Part shown: positions 53,529-61,785 of the stretch, one piece after another | How the letters are laid out: the number at the start of each line of letters is the position of its first letter | How positions within the stretch are numbered: position 1 is the stretch's first letter | Assembly (NCBI GenBank): GCA_964451955.1 | Contig: CAYVKG010000013.1 | Span: 4,592-68,591, forward strand | DNA from: JAPLNB01 sp964451955 | Lineage (GTDB): Bacteria; Planctomycetota; Phycisphaerae; Tepidisphaerales; Tepidisphaeraceae | Length of the DNA stretch: 64,000 bases | Direction: 5' to 3' | The notes under the pieces: generated by a model | The model's database searches: none | What the model saw: only the letters and a program-made list of their open reading frames with translations | Told to the model about the DNA's origin: nothing | Translations under genes and position numbers: made by a program

Positions 53529-55730
53529 ATGACTACTGGCTTGCTGCGACTCCTCCCGATCATCACAATCGCGATTCTGTGCCTGCCCGCTGCGGCACAG
53601 GAATCCGCGCCCGAGCCTTTCCTGCTCCGCTACGACAAACCCGCCAACAACTGGTCCAGCGAGGCCCTCCCACTCGGTAACGGCCGGCTCGGTTGCATGG
53701 TCTTCGGCGGCGTCACAAAAGAACGCATCCAATTCAACGAAAGCAGCCTCTGGACCGGCGACGCCAACCCCTCAGGCAACTACAACACCATGGGTGCCTA
53801 CCAGAACTTCGGCGACCTGTTCATCGACACCGCCGACTCCCCCCCCGAGACCTACGATCGAGCCCTCTCCCTTTCCAACGCCATCCACCGCGTCACCTTC
53901 AAACAGGCTGGCATCACCCACTCCCGAACCATGTTCGCCAGCCACCCCGACAACGTCATCGTCCTTCACTGGACCGCCGATCGTCCCAGCTCCATCTCCG
54001 GCGACATTCGCCTCCAAGGCACCCACGGCGAAACCACCCGGATCGACGCCAATACCCTCGCCTTCACCGGCACACTCAAGAACGGCCTCGCCTATGAAGC
54101 CCGTGCGCGCGTTCTGGCCAAGGGCGGCAACATCCAATCCACCGCAAACTCCCTCCGCCTGCAAGGCTGCGATGAAGCCACCATCCTCCTGGCCGCCGCC
54201 ACCAACTACGTCATGGATCCGGCCCGCTCCTGGCGCGCCCACAACCCCGCCGGCCCCGTCCGCGAACAGCTCGACACCGCCTCCACCCGCTCATTCGACC
54301 AACTCAAGTCCCGCCATATCACCGATCACCAAAGCCTCTTCGCCCGCGTCGATGCGTCATGGGGCCAGACCCTGCCCGACATCCGATCACAGCCCACCGA
54401 TCGCCGCCTTGCCGCCATCGCCAAGGGCGGTTCCGACCCCGAACTCGAAGCCACCCTCTTCCAACTCGGCCGATACCTGCTGATCGCATCCTCCCGCCGA
54501 CCCGGTCTGCCCGCCAACCTCCAAGGCCTCTGGAACGACAGCAACAGCCCCCCATGGAGCAGCGACTACCACACCAATATCAACATCCAGATGAACTACT
54601 GGCCCGCTGAACCCGCCAACCTGGCCGAGTGTGCACTGCCCCTCTTTGACCTCATCATGGCCATGCGCCAACCCAGCCGCCTCGCCACCCGCGCCGCCTT
54701 CGGAAATGTCCGCGGCTGGACCGCTCGAACCTCCCACAACATATTCGGCGGCCACGGCTGGGAGTGGAACATCCCCGCCAGCGCCTGGTACGCACTGCAT
54801 TTCTGGGAACATTACGCTTTCAACCCCGACAAGACCTACCTCCGCGAAGTCGCCTATCCCATGGCTAAAGAAGTCTGCGAATTCTGGATCGATCACCTCA
54901 AAAAACTCCCCGACGGTACGCTCGTCGTCCCCAACGGCTGGTCACCCGAACATGGCCCGCGCGAAGACGGCGTCGCCCACGACCAGCAGATCGTCTGGGA
55001 ACTCTTCACCTTCACCCTCAAAATGGCCGACGACCTGGCCATCGACCGCGATTTCCGCAACCAACTCTCCGCCATGCGCGACAAACTCGCCGGACCCAGA
55101 ATCGGCCGCTGGGGACAACTCCAGGAGTGGATGACCGACCGCGACGACCCCAAAGACCAGCACCGCCACACCTCCCACCTCTTCGCCGTCTATCCCGGCA
55201 GCCAGATCTCCGTCACCAAAACCCCCGATTGGGCCAAGGCCGCCAAGATCTCCCTCGAAGCACGCGGCACATCAGGCGACAGCCGCCGTGAATGGGCCTG
55301 GGCCTGGCGATGCAACATGTGGGCTCGCCTCGCCGATGGCGACCGCGCCTACTCCATGCTCCGAAACCTCCTCGCCCATAACACCCTCCCCAATCTCTTC
55401 GGCAACCACCCCCCCATGCAGCTCGATGGCAACTTCGGTATCACCGCCGGCATCTGCGAAATGCTCCTCCAATCCCACACCGGCGAAATCCACCTCCTCC
55501 CCGCCCTGCCAAAGGCCTGGCCCACAGGTTACGTCAAAGGCCTCCGCGCACGCAGCGGATTCCAGGTCGATATCCAATGGCAAAACGGCCAACTCCAGTC
55601 CGCCGCCATCCGCAGCAACAGCGGCGGCACAGCCAAAGTCCGCTACGGCCAGAAGATAGTTGACCTAACAATCCCGCCCGGCGGGTCAAAACGAATCAGC
55701 CCTGATCTCCAACCGACCGCCAAACCGTGA
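53529..55730 (+). CDS. Alpha-L-fucosidase GH95, secreted
   Basis: ATG 53529, after GGAG, gives 733 aa with a signal peptide ending near residue 24. WSSEALPLGNGRLGCMVFGG and NESSLWTG are the GH95 N-terminal hallmarks. The catalytic (alpha/alpha)6 part has WSSDYHTNINIQMNYWPAEP with the paired asparagines, GQLQEWMTDRDDP with the acid glutamate, and MQLDGNFGITAGICEML with the conserved aspartate. It inverts alpha-1,2-fucosyl or related bonds and complements the GH29 enzyme 26 kb away. It ends six bases from the convergent ilvD. Confidence 0.94.
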   Translation: MTTGLLRLLPIITIAILCLPAAAQESAPEPFLLRYDKPANNWSSEALPLGNGRLGCMVFGGVTKERIQFNESSLWTGDANPSGNYNTMGAYQNFGDLFIDTADSPPETYDRALSLSNAIHRVTFKQAGITHSRTMFASHPDNVIVLHWTADRPSSISGDIRLQGTHGETTRIDANTLAFTGTLKNGLAYEARARVLAKGGNIQSTANSLRLQGCDEATILLAAATNYVMDPARSWRAHNPAGPVREQLDTASTRSFDQLKSRHITDHQSLFARVDASWGQTLPDIRSQPTDRRLAAIAKGGSDPELEATLFQLGRYLLIASSRRPGLPANLQGLWNDSNSPPWSSDYHTNINIQMNYWPAEPANLAECALPLFDLIMAMRQPSRLATRAAFGNVRGWTARTSHNIFGGHGWEWNIPASAWYALHFWEHYAFNPDKTYLREVAYPMAKEVCEFWIDHLKKLPDGTLVVPNGWSPEHGPREDGVAHDQQIVWELFTFTLKMADDLAIDRDFRNQLSAMRDKLAGPRIGRWGQLQEWMTDRDDPKDQHRHTSHLFAVYPGSQISVTKTPDWAKAAKISLEARGTSGDSRREWAWAWRCNMWARLADGDRAYSMLRNLLAHNTLPNLFGNHPPMQLDGNFGITAGICEMLLQSHTGEIHLLPALPKAWPTGYVKGLRARSGFQVDIQWQNGQLQSAAIRSNSGGTAKVRYGQKIVDLTIPPGGSKRISPDLQPTAKP

Positions 55731-55735
55731 AACCG

Positions 55736-57424
55736 TCACAGCTCCGGCTTCCTCAACACCGCCCCCGTGTCCGCGCTCGTCACCATCGTCGCGTACCTCG
55801 CCAGATAGCCATAGTCCACCTTCGGCCCAGGTCGCTTCCATGCCGCTTTGCGCTTCGCTAACTCGGCATCGTCCACACACAGCGTCAGCTTCCGCGACGG
55901 AATGTCCACCTCGATCATGTCGCCCGGCTCGATAAACGCGATCGGCCCGCCCGCCGCCGCCTCCGGTGACACATGCCCAATGCACGCCCCGCGCGTCCCG
56001 CCGCTGAACCGCCCGTCCGTGATCAATGCCACCGACTCGCCCAACCCTCGCCCCATGATCGCGCTCGTGGGCGCCAGCATCTCCTGCATCCCGGGACCAC
56101 CCTTCGGCCCCTCGTAACGCACCACCACCACATCTCCCGCCTTCACCTTCCCCGCAAGAATCCCCGCGTTCGCCTCTTCCTCCGAATGGAAGATCACCGC
56201 CGGTCCCTTGTGCTTCATCATCGCGGGCGTCACTCCGCCAGTCTTCACCACCGACCCGCTCGGCGCCAAGTTGCCAAACAGCACCGCCAAACCGCCCTTC
56301 TCGCTGTACGCTCGATCCAGCGGCCGAATCACCTCCGGGTCCTTCACCGCCGCCGTTGAGAGGTTCTCGCCTAGCGTCTTGCCCGTCACCGTCATGCAGT
56401 CCAGGTTCAGCACGCCCGCCTTCTGCGAGATCGTTTTCAAAATCGCCGGAATCCCCCCCGCTCGATCCACGTCCTCTAGGTGGTGAATCCCTGCCGGCGA
56501 AACCTTGCAGATGTGCGGCACTCGCTCCGCCACCTCGTTCAACTTCCTCAAATCAAATCGGCAACCCGCTTCGATAGCTACCGCCAGCGTGTGCAAGACC
56601 GTGTTCGTCGAACCGCCCATCGCCATATCCAGCGCAAACGCGTTCTCAAAGCTCCGCTGATTCAGAATGTCCCGCGGCCGGATGCCCTTCTGCACCAGGT
56701 TCATGATCGCTGCCCCCGCCGCCCTGAATAGCTCATCCCGCTTCGGGTCCGTTGCCAGAATCGTCCCGTTGTACGGCAACGCCAGCCCCAGCGCCTCGCA
56801 CAGGCAATTCATGCTGTTCGCCGTAAACATCCCCGAGCATGAACCGCATGTCGGACATGCATGTCGCTCAATCTCCGTCAGCTCCTTCTCCGTCATATTC
56901 CCCGCCGACAGCTTCCCAACCCCCTCAAAAACCGAAATCAGGTCAATCGTCTTGCCCGTCGACGGCAGCCGCCCCGCCTTCATCGGACCGCCCGATACAA
57001 ACACCGTCGGGATGTTCACCCGCGCCGCCGCCATCATCATCCCCGGCACGATCTTATCGCAGTTCGGAATGCAAACCATCCCGTCAAAACAGTGCGCCCG
57101 CACCATCGTCTCCACGCAGTCGGCAATCAGCTCCCGCGACGCCAGCGAATACTTCATCCCCACGTGCCCCATCGCAATCCCGTCATCCACGCCAATCGTG
57201 TTGAACTCAAATGGCACCCCCCCCGCCGCCCGAACCGCGTCGCGAACCTTCTTCCCCACCACGTCCAGGTGCACATGCCCCGGCACAATCTGCGTGAACG
57301 AGTTGCACACCGCAATGAATGGCTTGTCAAAATCCGCCTCCGACTGAATGACCCCCGTCGCTCGCAATAGACTCCGGTGCGGTGCCCGAATCGCCCCCTT
57401 CTTGATCGTATCACTGATCGCCAT
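55736..57424 (-). CDS. ilvD: Dihydroxy-acid dehydratase
   Basis: ATG 57424 follows AAGGAG and gives 562 aa, the normal length; an upstream open frame is not conserved-looking. It converts 2,3-dihydroxy-3-methylbutanoate and its homologue to the 2-keto acids in valine, isoleucine and leucine synthesis. AVCNSFTQ, CIPNCDK and CPTCGSCSGMFTANSMN carry the iron-sulfur cysteines, GVDDGIAMGH a metal-binding aspartate, and GRFSGGTRG the catalytic serine loop. It stands alone, divergent from the UbiD-type gene. Confidence 0.97.
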   Translation of the reverse strand: MAISDTIKKGAIRAPHRSLLRATGVIQSEADFDKPFIAVCNSFTQIVPGHVHLDVVGKKVRDAVRAAGGVPFEFNTIGVDDGIAMGHVGMKYSLASRELIADCVETMVRAHCFDGMVCIPNCDKIVPGMMMAAARVNIPTVFVSGGPMKAGRLPSTGKTIDLISVFEGVGKLSAGNMTEKELTEIERHACPTCGSCSGMFTANSMNCLCEALGLALPYNGTILATDPKRDELFRAAGAAIMNLVQKGIRPRDILNQRSFENAFALDMAMGGSTNTVLHTLAVAIEAGCRFDLRKLNEVAERVPHICKVSPAGIHHLEDVDRAGGIPAILKTISQKAGVLNLDCMTVTGKTLGENLSTAAVKDPEVIRPLDRAYSEKGGLAVLFGNLAPSGSVVKTGGVTPAMMKHKGPAVIFHSEEEANAGILAGKVKAGDVVVVRYEGPKGGPGMQEMLAPTSAIMGRGLGESVALITDGRFSGGTRGACIGHVSPEAAAGGPIAFIEPGDMIEVDIPSRKLTLCVDDAELAKRKAAWKRPGPKVDYGYLARYATMVTSADTGAVLRKPEL

Positions 57425-57544
57425 GACTTTGGTCTCCTTATATGCGGGCAAATCATAGCACAAACCGCGGCATGGTGCAGCCCGCCCGGCGCCGGATCCG
57501 CCAGGCGCTTTGTGTTCGCGACTCCGCCGTCTTAACATCAGGCA

Positions 57545-59107
57545 ATGCCCACCGAAACGCTCTCCCAATTCCTGGAACTTCTCCAACAAAACGACGACCT
57601 GGTGCGCGTCCGCACAGAGGTCTCGCCGTTCCTCGAAATCGCGCATATCGCCGACCGAGTCTCCAAAATGCCGGCCACACATGCCCACCAGGAACTCGAT
57701 CGGTCATTCGCCGCAAACCTCGGCGGAAAAGCCCTGCTCTTTGAGTCCGTCAAGGGAAGCGAAATGCCGGTGGCGATCAATACCTTTGGGTCCTACTGGC
57801 GCATGAACCAGGCCCTCGGGTCCAGCAGTCTGGAGGAGTTGGCTCACCGAGTGCAGCAACTTGTGAAGCCCGAGATTCCGACCACCCTCTTGCAGAAGAT
57901 GAAGAAACTGCCTGACTTGATGAAGCTCGCCGGCTACGGGCCCAGAAGCGTGCGGAACGGCATCTGCCAGCAGGTGGTGATGGAAGCAGAAGCCGCGGAT
58001 TTGACGAAATTGCCCATCATTCAGTGCTGGCCACTGGATGGGAAACTCGCGCCGGGACTCATGGCCGATCAGCGGGAACTCACAAACGTGAAGCAGCGAG
58101 GGACCGGCCGGTACATCACCCTCGGCGCGATCTTCACGACAAATCCGATTGATGGATCACGGAACATCGGCATGTATCGCGTGCAAGTGTATGGACCGCG
58201 ACTGGCAGCCATGCACTGCCACGTGCACCACGACGGAGCAAGACACCTCCGCATGTGGAAGGCGGCCGGCAAAAAGATGCCGACCGCGATCGTGCTCGGC
58301 GGACCATCGGTCTTGCCCTACGCCGCCTCAGCCCCACTGCCGCCAGGCATCGAGGAAATCATCTTCGCCGGGTTCCTCAACCAGAGCGGGATTGAGATGG
58401 TCAAATGCCGAACTATCGACATGGAGGTCCCAGCCAACGCTGAGATCGTGATCGAAGGGCTCGTTGATCCAGAACAGCCGCTCATGGAAGGGCCCTTCGG
58501 CGATCACACGGGGTACTACTCCCTCGCCGATTACTACCACGCGTTTCACGTGACGGCGATTACCCATCGGAAAAACCCGATATACCCCACGACGATGGTT
58601 GGCCGAATACCGGCGGAGGATTATTACCTGGGCAAGGCAACCGAGCGAATCTTCTTGCCGCTCCTGCAAATGATCGTGCCGGACATCATCGACTACACGC
58701 TGCCGGCCAGCGGCGTCTTCCATAACTGCGCCTTCGTCCGCATCAAAAAAGAGTATCCCTATCAGGCCAGGCGGGTCATGCACGCCATCTGGGGAGCCGG
58801 ACAAATGTCCCTGACCAAGTTCATCATCGTCGTCGATGAGAATGTCGACGTCCACAACGAGCAGGAAGTTCTGTTCCGGCTCTTCGCCAATTGCGATCCG
58901 CAACGCGATACCGAAATCGTGCATGGACCGGTGGACATACTGGATCATGCCTCCCCGGAGCTCGGCACAGGCTCCAAGATCGGATTCGACGCGACCATCA
59001 AGATCGCCGGAGAGGGAAAAGTGCGACCCTGGCCACCCGATCTGATCATGGATGAGAACGTCAAACAACTCGTCGAACAAAAATGGAAAGAGTATGGAAT
59101 TGGCTAA
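57545..59107 (+). CDS. UbiD-family decarboxylase
   Basis: A 520-aa protein. EGLVDPEQPLMEGPFGDHTG (about residue 305) holds the conserved Glu/Glu pair of the prenyl-FMN active site, and GRYITLGAIFTTNPIDGSRN lies in the cofactor-binding region. SLTKFIIVVDENVDVHNEQE is the C-terminal conserved block. It needs prenylated FMN made by UbiX, which is not in this window. It may be the menaquinone (futalosine pathway) decarboxylase, as the length and phylum allow, or an aromatic-acid decarboxylase; I cannot decide. Confidence 0.88.
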   Translation: MPTETLSQFLELLQQNDDLVRVRTEVSPFLEIAHIADRVSKMPATHAHQELDRSFAANLGGKALLFESVKGSEMPVAINTFGSYWRMNQALGSSSLEELAHRVQQLVKPEIPTTLLQKMKKLPDLMKLAGYGPRSVRNGICQQVVMEAEAADLTKLPIIQCWPLDGKLAPGLMADQRELTNVKQRGTGRYITLGAIFTTNPIDGSRNIGMYRVQVYGPRLAAMHCHVHHDGARHLRMWKAAGKKMPTAIVLGGPSVLPYAASAPLPPGIEEIIFAGFLNQSGIEMVKCRTIDMEVPANAEIVIEGLVDPEQPLMEGPFGDHTGYYSLADYYHAFHVTAITHRKNPIYPTTMVGRIPAEDYYLGKATERIFLPLLQMIVPDIIDYTLPASGVFHNCAFVRIKKEYPYQARRVMHAIWGAGQMSLTKFIIVVDENVDVHNEQEVLFRLFANCDPQRDTEIVHGPVDILDHASPELGTGSKIGFDATIKIAGEGKVRPWPPDLIMDENVKQLVEQKWKEYGIG

Positions 59108-59248
59108 GCAGATTGGCCACGGCAACCCGATTGCCCCGTCACGGTGTGCCAGCCGGTGCCGGATTCGCATCGCATCCTGACCCATACCCTCCAGCCCGCT
59201 CACGTCCGGTTCCACTCCGGCTCCATTATGCCGCGGGCGAAGCCCCAC

Positions 59249-59254
59249 TATAAT
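59249..59254 (+). promoter_or_regulatory. TATAAT box six bases before a start codon
   Basis: A perfect -10 hexamer TATAAT ends six bases before ATG 59261, placing the expected transcription start at the start codon itself. No Shine-Dalgarno sequence and no good -35 box are present, so a leaderless message is possible. Confidence 0.4.
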
Positions 59255-59260
59255 CTTGCC

Positions 59261-59974
59261 ATGCCAGACCTTCGGCATCATCGCGGGCCACACCCCGAAG
59301 ATGCGACACTCTTCGCCTATGACCAGATTGACACCCTGCGGCACGCGGTCGCGGACCTTTCGTGGCTCCTGACGCGAAACTACGCGGCAAACGGCGCAAC
59401 CCAGTTGGTCGGTGATCGCTATGCGCTGACCGCCCGCCAGCGGAACGCCGTGCAGCGGTGCGCGTGCTCGAATCAGTCGCTCTTGTATCGGGCAGCGCAT
59501 CATGTGGAGGCGGGGAGGATCGCCTCCAGGCTGCTGATCGATGGCTACAACGTCCTCACGACCATCGAGGCAGCACTCGCAAACGCGTTCGTGTTCATTG
59601 CCCGGGACGGATGCGCGCGGGACATCGCGTCCATTCACGGGTCCTATCGAAAGGTGGATGAGACGCTGCCGGCACTGGAGATCGCAGGCAACGCCCTCGC
59701 GGAAATGCAGGTCCCCCAAGCAACATGGTATCTGGACGCCCCGGTCTCCAATTCCGGGCGGCTGAAGACAATCATCATGGAACTGGCAAGCCGGCGGGGG
59801 TGGGCATGGAACGTGCAGATTCTGCCCGACCCCGACGCCGCCCTGGCACAGTCGCCCGAAGTGATCGCCACGGCAGATTCGGTCATTCTGGACCGGTGTG
59901 CCAGGTGGTTCAACCTGGCCCGGCAAATTGTGCAGACGAAGCTGCCAAATCCGCGCCTGGTTGACCTGTCGTAG
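59261..59974 (+). CDS. DUF434-family protein
   Basis: ATG 59261 gives 237 aa; ATG 59228 and 59144 are upstream alternatives. Residues 1-60 (PHPEDATLFAYDQIDTLRHA, DLSWLLTRNYAANGATQLVG) match the short DUF434 N-terminal domain. The rest (LLIDGYNVLTTIEAAL, DGCARDIASIHGSYRK, ATWYLDAPVSNSGRLK, ADSVILD) looks like a nucleotide- or RNA-handling fold with acidic residues after strands, as in DUF5616. The DGYN motif recalls NYN/PIN-like nucleases. Function unknown. It follows the UbiD gene and precedes motA by 139 bp. Confidence 0.75.
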   Translation: MPDLRHHRGPHPEDATLFAYDQIDTLRHAVADLSWLLTRNYAANGATQLVGDRYALTARQRNAVQRCACSNQSLLYRAAHHVEAGRIASRLLIDGYNVLTTIEAALANAFVFIARDGCARDIASIHGSYRKVDETLPALEIAGNALAEMQVPQATWYLDAPVSNSGRLKTIIMELASRRGWAWNVQILPDPDAALAQSPEVIATADSVILDRCARWFNLARQIVQTKLPNPRLVDLS

Positions 59975-60113
59975 CCCGCACCGGTTCCAATAATGTCTCA
60001 TCCCGCTGGCCCCTCCGTGCCGAAAATAGACACATGGGTTTGCCTGCGCACGGAAGCCAGGCAGCCCAAGGTTGGCACGCAACGCGAGCAGCGGCTCGTG
60101 CCCGGAGTGTCAG

Positions 60114-60893
60114 ATGGATCTGGCAACAATCATTGGCTTGGTGCTCGCATGGGGCGCCGTCTTGTTCTCCATGTATGAGGCGTCCCACGGCGCCCTGCTG
60201 GCTTATGTGAAGCCCGCGGAGATATTCCTGGTGTTCGGCGGATCGCTCGGCGCGGCCCTGCTTTCCATGCCACTCCATAACATCACCGGCGCCATCGGTT
60301 TCCTGAAGAAATGGCTCTTCAACAAAGAGTCGCACATCGAACACATCATTCAGCAAATGGTGCAGTACGCCGAGACCGCTCGCCGAGACGGCGTCCTCGC
60401 CCTTGAATCCGCGGCTCGCGAAGCGCCGGACGCCTTCTTGCGACGCGGACTCCAGTTGACCATCGATGGAACAGACCCCGAAATCATCGAACGCATCATG
60501 CGAATCGAGATCGAGGCGATGTCCGAGCGACATAAGCACGGGCATCATCTGTTTCACACCCTGATGAAATTCGGCCCCGGGTTCGGGTTGATGGCGACGC
60601 TGATCGCCCAAGTGGCGATGTTCAGAAACCTCGGCGGGGACGCAAAAGTAATCGGTGCGGCGCTGGCTATCGCGCTGGTCGGAACACTCTACGGATGCAT
60701 GCTCCAAAACCTCATCGCCGGGCCAATCGCCGACAAACTCGCCGCAAGGTCGCGAGAGGAAGTGTTCGCCAAGGAAATCATCCTGCAGGGCGTGTTGAGC
60801 ATCCAGGCGGGGAACAACCCGCGCGTCGTCGAAATGCAGTTGTTGAGCTTCCTGAGCACGAAACAGCAGTCGCATCTGGCGAAAGCGGCGTAA
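60114..60893 (+). CDS. motA: Flagellar motor stator protein MotA
   Basis: ATG 60114, after CGGAG, opens MDLATIIGLVLAWGAVLFSM, the normal MotA start; 259 aa. Helices lie at about 3-22, 31-50, 150-170 and 180-205. GLMATLIAQVAMFRNLGGDA replaces the usual GTLIGL pattern before the fourth helix. ALVGTLYGCMLQNLIAGPIA is well conserved. It should form the 5:2 proton or sodium channel with MotB in the inner membrane. No flagellar gene other than motB is nearby. Confidence 0.9.
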   Translation: MDLATIIGLVLAWGAVLFSMYEASHGALLAYVKPAEIFLVFGGSLGAALLSMPLHNITGAIGFLKKWLFNKESHIEHIIQQMVQYAETARRDGVLALESAAREAPDAFLRRGLQLTIDGTDPEIIERIMRIEIEAMSERHKHGHHLFHTLMKFGPGFGLMATLIAQVAMFRNLGGDAKVIGAALAIALVGTLYGCMLQNLIAGPIADKLAARSREEVFAKEIILQGVLSIQAGNNPRVVEMQLLSFLSTKQQSHLAKAA

Positions 60894-60899
60894 TGCGTC

Positions 60900-61751
60900 A
60901 TGGCCAAGCAAGCGTGCAAATGCAAGCCCACCGAATGCGAAGAATGCCCTGAGTGGATCTTCACATTCGCTGATCTCGTCATGCTCATGATGGGGTTCTT
61001 TGTGATCCTGTGGGTTCTCAAGCCCGCCCCGGGTGCCTCCGGATCCAACGACAACGACGAACAGCTGATCAAGATCATCGCGGCAGCGCGAGACTACTTC
61101 AGCTTCATCCCGGACTCCCAGAACCCCGACAAGGTCGATCTGTATCGGCTGGCAAAGAAGCTCGAGGAGATGAAGCCGCTGAAAGACCCGGGGAGTGGAG
61201 GTCCGACCAAGATTGAACGTCGGGGGGCGGAGGGCGACGAGTCGGAAGTCCTGTCGATTCGCCGCGGACAGCAGGCTGCGACCGGATCGCGAATCCTGTT
61301 TGAGATGGGCAACGACGCGCTCACGGCCGAATCGCGTGGGATTCTCGATCAGACGGCGACTTTGATCAAGGGACACAAGAACGTGATCATGGTGAAGGGG
61401 CACACGTCGTCGGACGATCTGGCGGACTCGGCCACTGCGCAACAGAAGCTGGATCTGTCGATCCGCCGGGCGAAGGTGGTGGCGGACTACCTCGTCGAGC
61501 GAGGGGTGGAACCGGACATTCTGAGGGTTCAGGGTTGCTCGACTTATGAGCCGGTGGTGCAGCGGGCCTATACGGCGGATTCGCGTCGGGTGAACCGGCG
61601 GGTGGAGATTGAATCGACGAACCTGCTGGTTTCGGAGCTTCAGGACCGCCCCGCGCCTGCGTCGCCGGCGCCACGACCGGCGGGCAAGCCAGGCCAGGAG
61701 CGAGGTGCGGCGGAGCCATCGACTTCGATGCCGGCGAAATCGGGGCATTAG
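60900..61751 (+). CDS. motB: Stator protein MotB with cysteine-rich N-terminus
   Basis: A 283-aa protein starting six bases after motA. The N-terminus CKCKPTECEEC has four cysteines (residues 6, 8, 13, 16). WIFTFADLVMLMMGFFVILW is the single helix with the ion-carrying aspartate at about residue 25. Residues 140-250 are the OmpA/MotB peptidoglycan-binding domain (VKGHTSSDDLADSA, RRAKVVADYLVERG, DSRRVNRRVEIEST). The C-terminal 35 residues are Pro/Ala-rich. It anchors the stator to the cell wall. The plus strand becomes G-rich within this gene. Confidence 0.9.
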   Translation: MAKQACKCKPTECEECPEWIFTFADLVMLMMGFFVILWVLKPAPGASGSNDNDEQLIKIIAAARDYFSFIPDSQNPDKVDLYRLAKKLEEMKPLKDPGSGGPTKIERRGAEGDESEVLSIRRGQQAATGSRILFEMGNDALTAESRGILDQTATLIKGHKNVIMVKGHTSSDDLADSATAQQKLDLSIRRAKVVADYLVERGVEPDILRVQGCSTYEPVVQRAYTADSRRVNRRVEIESTNLLVSELQDRPAPASPAPRPAGKPGQERGAAEPSTSMPAKSGH

Positions 61752-61785
61752 GGGCTGTGTCAAGGCCGCTTGAGCCTGGGGCGGG

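Noticed and set aside
60114..61751. Zorya-type defence (ZorA/ZorB) based on the MotA/MotB pair
   Set aside because: The MotA homologue is of ordinary length without the long tail of ZorA, and no ZorC, ZorD or ZorE gene is nearby.
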